Part shown: piece after piece, positions 25,044 to 37,396 of the stretch
Numbering within the stretch: the stretch's first letter is position 1
Layout: every line of letters begins with the position of its first letter
From: Hyphomonadaceae bacterium
GTDB lineage: Bacteria; Pseudomonadota; Alphaproteobacteria; Caulobacterales; Aquidulcibacteraceae
Assembly: GCA_019753175.1 (NCBI GenBank)
Contig: JAIELK010000012.1
Span: forward strand, 1-64,000
Direction: 5' to 3'
Length of the DNA: 64,000 bases
Notes under the pieces: model-generated
Told to the model about the DNA's origin: nothing
The model's database searches: none
The model's input: only the letters and a program-made list of their open reading frames with translations
Position numbers and translations under genes: made by a program

Positions 25044-26327
25044 TTGACGGCAGTGACGGACGCAGCGCTGCAACGCCTCACCGAATTGTTCGGCCCCGAG
25101 TTTGGTCACGGCAAGCCCTTCGATCTCACGAAGCTGCACCAAGTCTTGGCGGCGTTGGGCAGTCCGCACGAACATGTACCGCCCGTCATCCACGTCGCCG
25201 GCACCAACGGCAAAGGCTCGACCATCGCCTTCATGCGCGCGATTGCTCAGTCCGCCGGTCTGCGCGTGCATGCGTTCACCAAGCCTCACTTATTCCAACT
25301 GCGCGAACGCTTTGTCGTTGCGGGTGAAGTTGTCAGCGAGGGCCGGCTGATCAGCGTCGTCGAGCGCATCGCCGCGATCAGCCGCGACATCACCCAGTTT
25401 GATGCGCAAGTCGCCGCGGCATTGACCTTGTTTGATGAAACCCACGCCGACTTGATCTTGCTTGAGACAGGAATGGGCGGGCGTCATGATTCCACCAACG
25501 TCGTTCCCAGGCCCGCAGCGAGCGTGATCACGCCCATCGGCTTGGATCACCAGGACGCGCTCGGCGAGACGCTCGCCGAAATCGCCGCACACAAGGCGGG
25601 GATCTTGAAGCGCAGTTCGCCCGGCTTCGTGGCGCGCCAGCATCCCGAGGCGATGGCGGTGATCGAAGCCGAGGCTGCGCGCGTCGGCGCCCCGCTCTTC
25701 CGCTGCGGCGCTGAATGGGATGCATATGAGTCTCGCGGCCGACTTGTGGTGCAGTCCGAGACACGCCTGCTTGATCTGCCGCTACCGGCGCTGCGCGGAC
25801 GCCATCAGATCGACAATGCCGGACTTGCGTGCGCGACATTGCTTGGTCCTCAACGTTTCACGTTCGCTGACGACGCGTTCGCCGCGGGCGTCGCTAACGC
25901 CCAGTTGCCTGCGCGCCTGCAGCCGCTGACCCGCGGCGCGCTGAGCGCGCAGATACGCGCGCGCGGGGGTCAAGTCTTGGTTGACGTCGCCCACAACGCG
26001 GAAGCGGCCGCCGCGATTGTCGATGCTCTCGGCGCTTGGAGCGGCGACACGATCTTTGTTGTCGGCATCCGCCAGCGCAAGGATGCGCAGCGCTTCATCA
26101 AAACGATCAGCCCCGCCGCCACCAGCCTGATCGCGGTGCCTTTGGCAGACCATCACACCGCGCCCGCCGATCTTGCCCAAATCGCACATGCGGCAGGACT
26201 CAAGGCGGGCTCTGCGCCCTCACTCGCTGCCGCCATACAAAACGCGGCGCAGTCTCCTGCGCCGCGGGTGGTCATTTGCGGATCTTTCCTGCTCGCCGCC
26301 GAAGCACTCGGACTCGAAGGCGCCTAA
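25044..26327 (+). CDS. folC: bifunctional folylpolyglutamate/dihydrofolate synthase
   Basis: 427 residues of the Mur-ligase superfamily. FolC adds L-glutamate to dihydropteroate and to folates. [19 protein letters not shown] is the P-loop, [13 protein letters not shown] follows the family pattern, [18 protein letters not shown] and [12 protein letters not shown] are the Mg/ATP and substrate loops, and [11 protein letters not shown] is the C-terminal domain signature. The start is uncertain: TTG at 25044 or GTG at 25053, neither with a clear ribosome site. It converges with trxA, the two genes overlapping by three bases at their stops. Confidence 0.95.
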   Translation: MTAVTDAALQRLTELFGPEFGHGKPFDLTKLHQVLAALGSPHEHVPPVIHVAGTNGKGSTIAFMRAIAQSAGLRVHAFTKPHLFQLRERFVVAGEVVSEGRLISVVERIAAISRDITQFDAQVAAALTLFDETHADLILLETGMGGRHDSTNVVPRPAASVITPIGLDHQDALGETLAEIAAHKAGILKRSSPGFVARQHPEAMAVIEAEAARVGAPLFRCGAEWDAYESRGRLVVQSETRLLDLPLPALRGRHQIDNAGLACATLLGPQRFTFADDAFAAGVANAQLPARLQPLTRGALSAQIRARGGQVLVDVAHNAEAAAAIVDALGAWSGDTIFVVGIRQRKDAQRFIKTISPAATSLIAVPLADHHTAPADLAQIAHAAGLKAGSAPSLAAAIQNAAQSPAPRVVICGSFLLAAEALGLEGA

Positions 26328-26644
26328 ACCGTCTCGTTCAGCCACTCGACGATCTTCGACTTCGGCATCGCGCCAACCTTGGTCGCGGCGACGCGCCCGT
26401 CCTTGAACACCATCAAAGTCGGAATGCCACGCACACCATAACGGCCCGGCGTCATCGGATTTTCATCGATGTTGAGCTTCGCCACTGTAACGCGGTCACC
26501 CATTTCGGCGGCGATCTCTTCCAGCGCCGGGCCGATCTGCTTGCACGGCCCGCACCACTCGGCCCAGAAGTCGACAAGCACGGGACGCCCGGACTTCAAG
26601 ACGTCGGATTCGAAGCTGTCGTCCGAAACTTTGGTGGTGCTCAC
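26324..26644 (-). CDS. trxA: thioredoxin
   Basis: 106 residues from a GTG start with GAGGAG seven bases upstream. The active-site motif FWAEWCGPC places the redox cysteines at residues 31 and 34. The cis-Pro loop (GIPTLMVF) and terminal helix are normal. A longer 119-residue reading starts upstream without a ribosome site. It reduces protein disulfides in the cytoplasm. It follows addA by about 50 bp on the same strand, an arrangement frequent in alphaproteobacteria. Confidence 0.97.
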   Translation of the reverse strand: MSTTKVSDDSFESDVLKSGRPVLVDFWAEWCGPCKQIGPALEEIAAEMGDRVTVAKLNIDENPMTPGRYGVRGIPTLMVFKDGRVAATKVGAMPKSKIVEWLNETV

Positions 26645-26693
26645 GCGCGTACTCCTCGATGTTTGGGTGATGTAAGACGTCAAAACCGGCGTT

Positions 26694-29600
26694 TCAAGAA
26701 TTAAGAAAGCGGTGCAGCTCCGCGTCGAGAAGCTGCTCCGGAATGTCCATCAGCCTGGGCGCTTCCGTCCACAGCAACGCACATACGACGTCGCGTTTTG
26801 GGAACACCTGTTGCAGCACATTCCGGTAGAGCGCCAGCTGCAGCACATACGCAGGCGACACATTGCCGGCTTCGGCAGGCGCTGGCCGATCGGTCTTGAA
26901 GTCCAAGATCATAACGCGATCGCGCTCAATCACGAGCCGATCGACGATGCCGGCGACCTTTCGGTCTCCCACCAGCCCAATGATCGGCGCCTCCGCACGG
27001 CTATCGCTCGAGAACAACGGTGCGAAGCGAGCGTCCCCAACGACGGCGAGCGCTTCTTGGGCGAGCGCGGCTGCGGTGTCATCCGCGACGCCTTGTTTTG
27101 CCAGAAAGGCAAGCGCCGACTTCATGCGCCGAGCGTGCGGCACGCCGGGCAAGCGCTGCAGCAGGCCGTGGATCAGAAGACCGCGCCTGAACCGCGCTCG
27201 CCCTTCTTTCAGCGGAGACAATGCTGGCGGCGCTGCGCTTAGCGCCCGAGACGGCGCCGCATGGCGAGTGCTGGAGGCGGCGACGGGGCGTCGCGCCCAC
27301 TCCGGCAATGGCGCAGCCGTGTCGGTCTCGATTGCAGGCGTCGCAGCAATCTGCGGTTCACCGAGCCGCAAGCCTTCGCCGAACGGGCTCTCGAACGGCT
27401 TCGCGTCGATTCTACCCAACGCCTCATGCACGGCGAGCCGCCAACTCTCCGGCGCCTCGCCTGCTTTCGCGTTTCCGTATTTGGCGCCGCACACAATCAG
27501 ACGATCGCGCGCGCGCGTCATCGCCACATAGAGCAGTCGCCAGTGTTCGCCGAGTTGGCGCTGTGCGTGGCTGGCGCGCGCATCCGCGACCTTCGCATCG
27601 TCGTCCTTGCGGCGAAAACTGACGAAGGGCGATGAGGACCCGTCGAACATCAGTCCATTTTCGGGATCGACGTCAACGCCAGCCGTTGTGTCCGCGAGGA
27701 TCACCAGCGGCGCCTCCAGGCCTTTGGCGCCGTGTACCGTCATGACCCGAATGGCGCCGGTCTCCGCCTCGAGTTCGCGCTTCACCTGGCCAGCGTCGAC
27801 TTCGATGTCATACAGAAAGCGTTGCAGCGTCTGGGCGCGATCGCCCATCGGCCGCGCCGCCCGCTGCAGCAGCTCCTCCAGCGGATCGCGCGCCTCCAAG
27901 CCGAGACGCGCAAAGACGCGGCGCCAGCCGCTGTCGCCGGATTCGAACGGACGCTCTAGCGCCCAGCTTAAGAACGTGAACGGGTCGTCGCCCCGGCGCA
28001 TGGCGAGCGCGCGTGCGAAGTCTCGCGCCGACGCGTATTTCGGGTCAGTCTGCGCCTGCAAGCGCGCAAACAGAGTTTCACCCTTTTCTCGCCGATACGC
28101 GAGCGGGAACAGGTCCGCATCATCGTCAATGAGATTGCACCATGGGCCCTTCAGCACGCATGCCAGCGCCAAGTCGTCGGTGGGATCGAGCGCTACTCGC
28201 ACAAGCGCCAGACAATCTTCGACGGCGAGTTCCTCACGCAGGACCATCCGGTCCGCACCCGCAACGGGCAGTTCGGCTCGCTTGAACGCCTTAATCAACT
28301 CGCGAAATAGCGGGCCGCGTTTTCTTACCAGGGCCAAGACATCCCCTGCCCTTATCGGCCGCAGACCATGCTGGTCGTGGACCGCCTCTTTCCCCGCGAT
28401 CATATCCTTGATGCGCAGAGCCAGCGCGCGAGCCAGCACGGCGTGAACACTGGTTCCAGTTTCGTTGTCCAGCGGCGCATCCCATGCACTCGGCTGGGCC
28501 GGCTCGTCGCGCGACGCAATCGGCCACACCTCGACCACGCCGCACGCTTCGCGCCGCGCGGTCAGATGTTCGATGACGTCCTGCCCCTCTGGCATGTTCG
28601 CAATCAGCGGCTTGTCCACAAATGTCGCGTCGACCGCGGCGAGGATTTGCGGCGCCGAGCGGAACGACGTGCGCAGTTCCGGACCTTTGAACACAAGCCC
28701 GGCGTTGTGGGCGTCTTGCGCGAGTCGACGCTTCTCCGCCAAGAAACGCCGCGGATCGGCGCCTTGGAAGGCGTAAATGCTTTGCTTCGGATCCCCGACC
28801 GCGAAAACGGTGCGCACCCGCGTTCTCGCGCCCGCGCCAGCGAAGAACTCAGCCTGCAGCGGCGCAAGCAGGTCCCATTGCGTCGCGCTGGTGTCTTGAC
28901 CCTCGTCGACCAAGATGTGGTCCAATCCGCCGTCAAGCTTGTACAGCACCCATGGCGCCGCATCGGATCTCTGCAACAGCGCTTGCGCGTGCTCGATCAA
29001 ATCGTCGAAGTCGAGCGTCGCGGTTCGTTGCTTCGCCGCCTCGTAGGCTTGATCCAGCCGCATCCCAAGCACTAGCGCGGCCACGGCGTCCTCTGCGCGC
29101 TCGATCGCGTTGAGCTGCTCGCGCGCGCCGACGCAACGATCGGCGAGCGCCTGAACCAAGCGGGCGAGCGCTGGATTCTTGGTCGCGAAGCCGGCGGTGA
29201 TAATGTTCTTATAGGGCGTGTCGCTGCTGCTGAACGCAAAGTCGAAACAACGCTGCAAAACGGCGCCAGCCGGTTCCATCCGGTCGAGGCTCTCCATGAT
29301 GGCCCGTAGCCGTGCAGCCGTCTTCTGGTCATTGTTCGTCGAACCACTCAGCGCTCTGGCCGCTTCGCGCAACGCAGGCCAGTCTTGCGCGACCACGAAA
29401 GCGCGCGCGAAGTCTGTCGCAGTGAGCCGCGCTTCATGCCGGTCGCGCAGCGCCTGCGCCGCAAACAATTCACCTTGGTGGGCGCTAGCGAAACGGCGGA
29501 AATCCGCTCGCCTGAGCGCCAGCCGGTCGAGGAAACCCTGGAGGTCCTCACCCGAGAGCCTCGCCGCGAACCGTGCGAACGCTTCGCGCGGCGCATCCGA

Positions 29601-30095
29601 CGCGTGCGCGGCTTCAGCGCGCGCTGTCGCCAGCAAAGCGGACGCCGCTGTGTCGTCGGCGATTGTAAACCCTGGCGGCACGCCCGCCTCGAGGGGGAAG
29701 CGCGCTAGCAAACGCTCGCAGAACGCATGGATGGTCTGGATTTTCAGTCCCCCCGGCGCTTCCAGCGCGCGCGCGAACAGCGCCCGGGCGCGGCCAAGAT
29801 CGGTCGCTCTTACGTCCAGCTTCTCAAGGTCGGCCGCGAGCGCAGCATCGGAGGCGACGCTCCAGCCGCCGAGGCGTTCGAACAAGCGGCGCTGCATCTC
29901 GGCCGCCGCCGCCTTGGTATAGGTGATGCACAGGAACGCGCACGGGGTCGATCCCGCCAGCAGCAGCCGTGCGATGCGATCGACCAGCACTTTCGTTTTG
30001 CCGGAGCCGGCGTTCGCCGTGACGAACACGGAATTTGCCGGATCGGCTGCGATTCTCTGATTGACGTTCGCTTCGTGCAAGGCGTCGGTGGTCAT
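26694..30095 (-). CDS. addA: double-strand break repair helicase-nuclease AddA
   Basis: 1133 residues. This is the UvrD-like helicase and nuclease subunit of AddAB, which resects DNA ends for RecA loading (the RecBCD counterpart). Motifs run in order: Walker A ([16 protein letters not shown], near 25), [32 protein letters not shown] (DExx), [43 protein letters not shown], and the C-terminal RecB-type nuclease [14 protein letters not shown] near residue 1095. The ATG at 30095 overlaps the addB stop by four bases, so the two subunits are cotranslated. Confidence 0.97.
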   Translation of the reverse strand: MTTDALHEANVNQRIAADPANSVFVTANAGSGKTKVLVDRIARLLLAGSTPCAFLCITYTKAAAAEMQRRLFERLGGWSVASDAALAADLEKLDVRATDLGRARALFARALEAPGGLKIQTIHAFCERLLARFPLEAGVPPGFTIADDTAASALLATARAEAAHASDAPREAFARFAARLSGEDLQGFLDRLALRRADFRRFASAHQGELFAAQALRDRHEARLTATDFARAFVVAQDWPALREAARALSGSTNNDQKTAARLRAIMESLDRMEPAGAVLQRCFDFAFSSSDTPYKNIITAGFATKNPALARLVQALADRCVGAREQLNAIERAEDAVAALVLGMRLDQAYEAAKQRTATLDFDDLIEHAQALLQRSDAAPWVLYKLDGGLDHILVDEGQDTSATQWDLLAPLQAEFFAGAGARTRVRTVFAVGDPKQSIYAFQGADPRRFLAEKRRLAQDAHNAGLVFKGPELRTSFRSAPQILAAVDATFVDKPLIANMPEGQDVIEHLTARREACGVVEVWPIASRDEPAQPSAWDAPLDNETGTSVHAVLARALALRIKDMIAGKEAVHDQHGLRPIRAGDVLALVRKRGPLFRELIKAFKRAELPVAGADRMVLREELAVEDCLALVRVALDPTDDLALACVLKGPWCNLIDDDADLFPLAYRREKGETLFARLQAQTDPKYASARDFARALAMRRGDDPFTFLSWALERPFESGDSGWRRVFARLGLEARDPLEELLQRAARPMGDRAQTLQRFLYDIEVDAGQVKRELEAETGAIRVMTVHGAKGLEAPLVILADTTAGVDVDPENGLMFDGSSSPFVSFRRKDDDAKVADARASHAQRQLGEHWRLLYVAMTRARDRLIVCGAKYGNAKAGEAPESWRLAVHEALGRIDAKPFESPFGEGLRLGEPQIAATPAIETDTAAPLPEWARRPVAASSTRHAAPSRALSAAPPALSPLKEGRARFRRGLLIHGLLQRLPGVPHARRMKSALAFLAKQGVADDTAAALAQEALAVVGDARFAPLFSSDSRAEAPIIGLVGDRKVAGIVDRLVIERDRVMILDFKTDRPAPAEAGNVSPAYVLQLALYRNVLQQVFPKRDVVCALLWTEAPRLMDIPEQLLDAELHRFLNS

Positions 30096-33022
30096 TGTTC
30101 GCCTCCGTCCGCATCGGCCCATTCCTTGCGCCGCGCGAGATGATCATATTCGGCGTAGGGCTTGATGAATTTGACCCGCGGTTTGGAGAGGAACGGCTGG
30201 TCCAACTGCGCATAGCGCGCCAGTAAGCTCGCGAGCGACGCAAGCGCCTGCTCGCCGCACTCATAAGCGCTGGTCTCAAGCTGCAGCGCGCGTGGCGTTG
30301 GATCGGCGTTTCCGAGACGCCAGTAGATGAGTTCGCTGACGCGAGCCGGAGGCGCGCCCTCGAAGGCGCCGCGCGCCAGCATCGCCGCCTCCAAAAGCAA
30401 TTGCGGCGACAAGCCCGACTCGACTTGTTTGTCCGACGGCGGATCGCCAGTCTTGTAATCCATGATCGCGACATAGCCTGGCGCGATCTCGATGCGGTCG
30501 GCCACGCCGCGCAGGGTCACGTCGCCGACCTTCAACACGCCCCGCTTCTCGCGGTGGATCGCCGGATTGTGTCGCCGCCGGTCGGCGAACCACGCCACCA
30601 GCGCCGCCGCCGAGACCTTCAACCGCTCCGCTTCAGCCGCACGGCGCTCAGCGCTGACGCCGACGGCGCACATCTCTTCATCCAACAGACGAAGCAGCAG
30701 GTTGACATCATCGCCATCGCCGAAGCGCTCAATCGCTGCATGGATCGCGGTGCCGCGCTCGGCGGCGCCGGCCGGCGCGCCGATCGGTTTCAGAAAGTCG
30801 AGTCCCAAGATGCGCCGCGCATAGACCGCATACGGATCGCGGATCAGCCTCTCAACCTCGGTCACGCTCAGCTTCTTGATGCGCGCGTGCACAGGGGGAC
30901 GCGGCTGCGGACGCGACGCGGGACTCACCGTCAGCGGCGCATCGAGCTGGCGCGCGAAGCTTCGATACGCGTCCGCGCGTTCAAGCTCAGCGCCCGCGCC
31001 CTGCAGCATCGTCTTCAACCGCCACAACCAACGCGACGCCAGCGTCGGCGTACCATCCTGCCGCAACGCGCGCGTCAACACGACCATCGGAGACGACGCC
31101 AGCTGGGCGAAATCATGGGCGGCGAGACCGATGCGCTCGTCGAGCGCCGGCAGGCAGAGTTCGCGGCGCATCGCGCGCGAGAGGAACGGATCCTCGCCGA
31201 CCGGCGCCGGCCACACGCCCTCGTTCAGCCCCGCGAGGATCATGAGTTCGCGTCGCTGCAGACGCGCTTCAAACAGACCCCAGATCGCTACGCGCGGATC
31301 GCCGTCGCGCGGCGGCGGCGGGATTTCGGTGCGCTCCAGCAATCGCGCCATGACCCGCGGCGCTGCATAGGATGACATGGCGCCGAGGGCGCCGCCATGT
31401 TCGATCACGTCCTGCAGCAGCTTCGCGGCCGCGGCGCCGTCGTGTCCGGCCCAGGCCATGTCGCCAGCGAGGTTCTGCGCCGCCTCAGCAATAGCTTGCG
31501 CAAACGCCGAGAGCGTCGTCTCAACGTGCGACATCAGTGTCGTAAGCGGTTCAAGCGCCAGCGCTGTCGCCGAGACAAGCGAACGTGCAGGCTCAGACTC
31601 GGCAAGCTCCTTCAAGCCCCCTAGCGCGGAGAGCGAGGTGAAGCGGCGCGGACCACGCAGCGCCAACCTCTCCAGCGCCGCCAGCGCGTCGGCGTCCTGC
31701 GCAAGCGCGACGCGCGGATGCTTCAGCAAACCGGCGAGCGCAACCGGCTCGCTTGCATCGCCCGCCAATTCGCAAAGAAGCGCCAGCAATCGACCCGCTT
31801 GCGTATGCGCCAACGGCTCGCCGTGCGATACGCTGGGCGCGATGTTCCAGCGCGCCAGCTTGGCCTCCACGCGCCGCGCGAGGGCGGCGTCTGGCGTCAC
31901 CACGGCGACGCTTGCATCTTGCCGCTCCAAAGCCTCGCGCACCATGAGTGCGATCGCCGTCGCCTCTTCGTCCTCCGTGGCGGCTTCCAGCACCCGCAGG
32001 CCGCGCGCACCCGCCGCGACCATCTCCGCACCGCCGGCTGCGCGAAGGCGCGTCAGCCAGTCCGCCGTTTTTTCCGCCGGCGCCAGGGCTTCGCGCACCA
32101 GCACTCTGCGCGCGCGGCCATTTGCGCTCTCACTCACCATAGGCTGCACGGCCTCTCTGTCGACACCCAACGAAGCCAGCGTCGCCTTCAGCGCGAATTG
32201 TGGGTGTTGATCGCCGACCAGCGCCCACGCTTCGGCGTCGAGGTCGACATCGAGCCCCGGGAACACGACGACGCCGCGCGGAAGCTGCGCGACCACGCGC
32301 ATCAGTTCGCGCGTGGAGGCCTGTGAGCCAGTCGATCCTGCAACGACAATCGGCCGCTTCGGCTTCGCTTCGCTCCACCGCTTCGCCAAGTCGCGCCGCA
32401 ACTGCGCCCCGTGCGCAGCCGGGTCGCTGCGCTCGACGTCGGCCAGGAACGCCGGCCAGTGCTTGACAATGATGTCGAGAAACGCCGCCGAACTTGCCCA
32501 GTGCCGCGCAAGATCGATGCTCTGCGCCAGGGTCGGCAACGCCTCCCACGCGACACGCTCAGCGCTCGCGGCGCTGTCGAGCAACTGCGCCAGTTCGTCG
32601 GCGAGCGCCAGCGCGCGCGCCGGATCTTCGACCCCGTTTTCGAGTTTGTCGCGACGGCGAATGAGCGAAGCCAGCAGCAACCGCCGATGCAGCTTGGGAA
32701 TTGGCGGCGGCAAGTCCGTCGTCACGTCCTCAGCCCATAGCTCGGCATCGTCGTCTGCCTGCGGATCGCCCAGCGGCCGGATCGCCGGCAACAGCGCGGC
32801 GCCGCCGAGGCGCTTCGCGAAAGCATCCATTAGGCCGCGCACAGACCGCCGGTTCGGCGCCAGCACCAGCGCATCGGCAAGCGCGAACGGATCGTCCTTG
32901 CGCCAGAGCTCCGCGACCATCGCATCGGCAAGCACGTCGAGGAACGGCGAAGACGCCGGCACGACGCGCAAGCGCGGCGCCGGTCCGCTGAACAGAGGCT
33001 CGGGCAACCCGAGCGGCAGCAT
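30092..33022 (-). CDS. addB: double-strand break repair protein AddB
   Basis: 976 residues of the alphaproteobacterial AddB family (inactivated helicase fold plus nuclease). The C-terminal RecB-like nuclease motif is VAIMDYKTGDPPSDKQVESGLSPQLLLEA. ALVLAPNRRSVRGLMDAF marks the N-terminal P-loop-like region, and SVTEVERLIRDPYAVYARRILGL precedes the nuclease domain. ATG 33022 is chosen because GAGGG lies seven bases upstream; a GTG at 33028 would instead give the four-base overlap with the preceding stop. It is downstream of and coupled to the murU-like gene and overlaps addA. Confidence 0.95.
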   Translation of the reverse strand: MLPLGLPEPLFSGPAPRLRVVPASSPFLDVLADAMVAELWRKDDPFALADALVLAPNRRSVRGLMDAFAKRLGGAALLPAIRPLGDPQADDDAELWAEDVTTDLPPPIPKLHRRLLLASLIRRRDKLENGVEDPARALALADELAQLLDSAASAERVAWEALPTLAQSIDLARHWASSAAFLDIIVKHWPAFLADVERSDPAAHGAQLRRDLAKRWSEAKPKRPIVVAGSTGSQASTRELMRVVAQLPRGVVVFPGLDVDLDAEAWALVGDQHPQFALKATLASLGVDREAVQPMVSESANGRARRVLVREALAPAEKTADWLTRLRAAGGAEMVAAGARGLRVLEAATEDEEATAIALMVREALERQDASVAVVTPDAALARRVEAKLARWNIAPSVSHGEPLAHTQAGRLLALLCELAGDASEPVALAGLLKHPRVALAQDADALAALERLALRGPRRFTSLSALGGLKELAESEPARSLVSATALALEPLTTLMSHVETTLSAFAQAIAEAAQNLAGDMAWAGHDGAAAAKLLQDVIEHGGALGAMSSYAAPRVMARLLERTEIPPPPRDGDPRVAIWGLFEARLQRRELMILAGLNEGVWPAPVGEDPFLSRAMRRELCLPALDERIGLAAHDFAQLASSPMVVLTRALRQDGTPTLASRWLWRLKTMLQGAGAELERADAYRSFARQLDAPLTVSPASRPQPRPPVHARIKKLSVTEVERLIRDPYAVYARRILGLDFLKPIGAPAGAAERGTAIHAAIERFGDGDDVNLLLRLLDEEMCAVGVSAERRAAEAERLKVSAAALVAWFADRRRHNPAIHREKRGVLKVGDVTLRGVADRIEIAPGYVAIMDYKTGDPPSDKQVESGLSPQLLLEAAMLARGAFEGAPPARVSELIYWRLGNADPTPRALQLETSAYECGEQALASLASLLARYAQLDQPFLSKPRVKFIKPYAEYDHLARRKEWADADGGEQ

Positions 33023-33024
33023 GC

Positions 33025-33750
33025 TCACGCCCTCAGCGCCGCGGCCGCGAGACGCGCTTCAGCCGCGGCGCGCGCTTCGGGGTCGCCGACATGCATCCAG
33101 CAGCCGCCAAGCGGCGCACCATACAGACGTCGCTCAGCCGCCAGGCGGCGCCATACGCGCGTAAACGAAAACGGTTCAAGCGGCTCGTCGTCGACGATGC
33201 GTGGATCGACGATCTGCACGCCCATGTACGCCCACGGCGTGTGCGGCAGCGCATCGCGAAACATCAGCGCACCGTGCTCATCCATGAAGAAGTCTCCGGC
33301 GCCGTCAAAGCCCAGGCACTGATCCATCGCCGCGAGCATCAGACGGGCTCCCATGCGCGAAGCATCAAATCCCGCCGCCAAGCGTGCAATGGCGGAACCT
33401 GAGGGCTCGTCCCAGACCGAGTCGATATTGCAAACGACAATCGGACCGTCGCCGAGCAAGGGTCGCGCCTGCTTGACGCCGCCTCCTGTTTCCATCAGCC
33501 GCTCGCGTTCGTCGGAGATAGCGATGTCGATATCGCTGCGACGCAACACGTGCGCTTCAAGCGCATCGGCGAAGGCGTGCACATTCACCACGGCGCGCTT
33601 GACCCCCGCTTCTGCCAGCCGGTCGAGCACATGATCGATCAGCGCCCGGCCGCCCACCGTCACCAGCGCCTTCGGTCGATCATTGGTCAGCGGGCGCATG
33701 CGGGTGCCGAGTCCCGCCGCCAGCACCATCGCCGTATGCGGAACTTTCAT
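33025..33750 (-). CDS. murU: nucleotidyltransferase, probably MurNAc-1-phosphate uridylyltransferase
   Basis: 241 residues of the sugar-nucleotidyltransferase family. MVLAAGLGTRMRPLTNDRPKALVTVGG is the NTP-binding signature (G-x-G-T-R-x9-P-K). ERERLMETGGGVKQA and VVCNIDSVW give the substrate and metal sites. Its stop-start overlap (ATGA) with the upstream sugar kinase-like gene matches the amgK-murU pair, which converts recycled N-acetylmuramate to UDP-MurNAc and bypasses de novo synthesis, giving fosfomycin tolerance in organisms that have it. A mannose-1-phosphate guanylyltransferase is the alternative; context favours MurU. Confidence 0.82.
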   Translation of the reverse strand: MKVPHTAMVLAAGLGTRMRPLTNDRPKALVTVGGRALIDHVLDRLAEAGVKRAVVNVHAFADALEAHVLRRSDIDIAISDERERLMETGGGVKQARPLLGDGPIVVCNIDSVWDEPSGSAIARLAAGFDASRMGARLMLAAMDQCLGFDGAGDFFMDEHGALMFRDALPHTPWAYMGVQIVDPRIVDDEPLEPFSFTRVWRRLAAERRLYGAPLGGCWMHVGDPEARAAAEARLAAAALRA

Positions 33751-34850
33751 GCCGCGCGCTCCAGATAGGGCCGCGCGACCTCACGCGCGAACGCGCGCGC
33801 ATCTTCGAGCGCTGGGTGGTCCAGCGTACGCGCGAGATGACCCCACATGCGCGGCATGAAGGCGGCGTACCTGGTCTTGCCGTCATGGGCGAGCTGCGCG
33901 AAGCGGCCAAGGATGCGCATGGTGTTGATGGCGCCGAGCACGGCGATTTCGCGCTCCAGAGCTTGCGTGTCCGCGCCGGTGGTTTCGAGATAGGCGCGGA
34001 TCGCCGCCGCGTGCGCCGCTCGGCTGACATCGCGGCGCGCATCGTGCAGCAACATCGAGAAATCCCAGCCGCGCCAACCGCGCACGGCGTCCTGAAAATC
34101 CAGCAGTCCAACGCGCTGCAAGCCCTCGCGCTCGGGCAGCCAAAGCAGGTTCTCCGCGTGATAGTCCCGGATCGTGAACGCACGCGGGAAGCCCAGCGCC
34201 TTGACGATCAGCGCATCGCGGATCGTCTCCCAGCGTGCGCGCGCGGCGTCATCGATGCGCACGTTCTCAGCGCGCGGCAGCCAATCGATAAACAGGTCCG
34301 CGTTCACCTCGAGCGCGAGCGCGTCGTAATCCTGAATTGGCCAGGCGACGCCGCCCACGCCTTCAACGCGCGACGGCGGCACATTTGCATGCACGTGCGC
34401 AAGCACGCGCGCCGCCTCTTCATAGAGCGCAACTTCGTCGGCGCCATCGGCGATGACCCGCGCGTAGAGATCGTCGCCCAAATCTTCGAGGACCGCATAC
34501 CCGGCTTCGCAATCGGCGCCGTAGACGGCGGGCGCCGCGAGTCCAAGCTGTTCCAGATACCCGGCAACAGCAACGAAGGCTTCGACGCGGGACGCCGCCA
34601 GCCGTGCGGCCGCGTTCCAGCCCATGGCGCGTCGCTGATCCGGCGTCGCTCCAGGCGGACACGGCGCGCTTTCCGCGCTCTTCGGAGCGTCCATCAGAAT
34701 GGCGCGCCGCTGGCCCAGGCGCAGCCGTTCGTAACGACGCGTCGAAGCGTCACCGGCAAGCGGCGCGCGTTCGGCTTGCGCGAAGCCGGTTTCAGCCAAG
34801 AGTCGCGCGAGTGCGTCAGATCGTTGCAAGTCTGGTTCTCCACGCGCCAT
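33747..34850 (-). CDS. amgK: aminoglycoside-phosphotransferase-fold kinase, probably AmgK
   Basis: 367 residues. The APH/choline-kinase fold is shown by AVLEDLGDDLYARVI, the catalytic loop FTIRDYHAENLLWLPEREG (D-x-H-x-x-N) and the metal site VGLLDFQDAVRGWRGWDF. Next to the nucleotidyltransferase, this is best read as AmgK, the anomeric MurNAc/GlcNAc kinase of peptidoglycan recycling. Its ATG lies 35 bases inside the end of tsaE and its stop overlaps murU, so tsaE-amgK-murU-addB-addA form a compact operon. Confidence 0.85.
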   Translation of the reverse strand: MARGEPDLQRSDALARLLAETGFAQAERAPLAGDASTRRYERLRLGQRRAILMDAPKSAESAPCPPGATPDQRRAMGWNAAARLAASRVEAFVAVAGYLEQLGLAAPAVYGADCEAGYAVLEDLGDDLYARVIADGADEVALYEEAARVLAHVHANVPPSRVEGVGGVAWPIQDYDALALEVNADLFIDWLPRAENVRIDDAARARWETIRDALIVKALGFPRAFTIRDYHAENLLWLPEREGLQRVGLLDFQDAVRGWRGWDFSMLLHDARRDVSRAAHAAAIRAYLETTGADTQALEREIAVLGAINTMRILGRFAQLAHDGKTRYAAFMPRMWGHLARTLDHPALEDARAFAREVARPYLERAA

Positions 34851-35289
34851 GCGCCGTGAGTTTGGCCGTACGGCCCTCTTCGGCCATTGAGAGCGCCAGG
34901 TCGAGCCGGTCGCACGGCAGAAAGGCGCCCAACCGCTCCGGCCACTCGACCAAACACGCTGCCGTCACAAACGCCTGATCGAGTCCCAGCTCCCAGGCAT
35001 CCTCGGGCGCCTTCAGCCTGTAGAGATCGACGTGCCAGAGCTGCCCGCGCGCGCCGTCGTAGGTTTGCACCAGGGTGTAGGTCGGGCTTGGCGCCTCTTC
35101 ATCATCTCGGCCGGTCCATGCCCCGATGGCGCCGCGGGCGAGCGTCGTCTTCCCGGCGCCAAGGTCCCCGAACAGGCAGACCACGTCGCCGGGCCTCAGG
35201 CGTTCGCCGATGCTCCGCCCGAGCGCCTCGGTCGCCGCGGCATCCGGCAGCGCAATTCGGCGCGAATCGACGATCTCTTCAGCGGTCAC
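34816..35289 (-). CDS. tsaE: tRNA threonylcarbamoyladenosine biosynthesis ATPase TsaE
   Basis: 157 residues from a GTG. TsaE is the small ATPase that cycles the TsaBD complex making the universal t6A37 modification of tRNAs reading ANN codons. FGDLGAGKTTLARGAIGAW is the Walker A. SPTYTLVQTY and LWHVDLYRLKAPEDAWELGLD are the switch and conserved HxDxYR motifs. VEWPERLG follows the family pattern. It is first gene of the minus-strand operon and overlaps amgK. It is divergent from the ferredoxin reductase gene across about 80 bp. Confidence 0.96.
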   Translation of the reverse strand: MTAEEIVDSRRIALPDAAATEALGRSIGERLRPGDVVCLFGDLGAGKTTLARGAIGAWTGRDDEEAPSPTYTLVQTYDGARGQLWHVDLYRLKAPEDAWELGLDQAFVTAACLVEWPERLGAFLPCDRLDLALSMAEEGRTAKLTAHGAWRTRLATI

Positions 35290-35370
35290 GGCAACGGATG
35301 CTGGCAGCGGCCCGGCGCGGCATCAAGGCCCGCTTGCGCCTCGCGGCCATTGCCGCCAAACACTGGCGTG

Positions 35371-36946
<1,576 letters not shown>

Positions 36947-36947
<1 letters not shown>

Positions 36948-37393
36948 TGCGATATGTGCCGCCGCCGCTGTGGGCGCTGATCTTCCTGGGCGCCGGTTAC
37001 GCGCTTAGCTTGGCGCCAGGTTTGGCGGCGCTGCCCATCTTACCAACCCGGCCGCTCGGGTTGATCGTCGTTCTGGCTGCGATCGCCGTGCTGCTCTGGG
37101 CGATGGTCCAATTTCGCATGGCGAACACGCAGCTCCTCCCCAACTCGCCCGCCAACAACGCCCTGGTGACGAACGGCGTGTTCGCGATAACGCGCAACCC
37201 GATGTATCTCGCGATGGCGCTGTTTTGCCTCGGCGGCGCGCTCTGGTTCGGCCGCTTGCCTGTGCTGATCGCACCGCTGCTGATGTTTGCCGTCGCCAAC
37301 TGGGTGTTTATTCCGTTCGAGGAAGCGAAGATGCGCCGGCAGTTTGGCGACGCCTTTGATGCATATTGCGCGCGCGTGCGACGCTGGATCTAA
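36947..37393 (+). CDS. isoprenylcysteine/phospholipid methyltransferase-family membrane protein
   Basis: 148 residues with four hydrophobic segments. The family signature is GVFAITRNPMYLAMALFCLG (R-N-P-x-Y, the SAM-binding core of ICMT/PEMT-like proteins), followed by VFIPFEEAKMRRQFGDAFDAYCARVRRW, where E-E and Y-x3-V-x-R-W are conserved. The methyl acceptor is unknown in bacteria without prenylation. Its start overlaps the ferredoxin stop, so it belongs to that operon. It converges with divL. Confidence 0.87.
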
Positions 37394-37396
37394 CGG

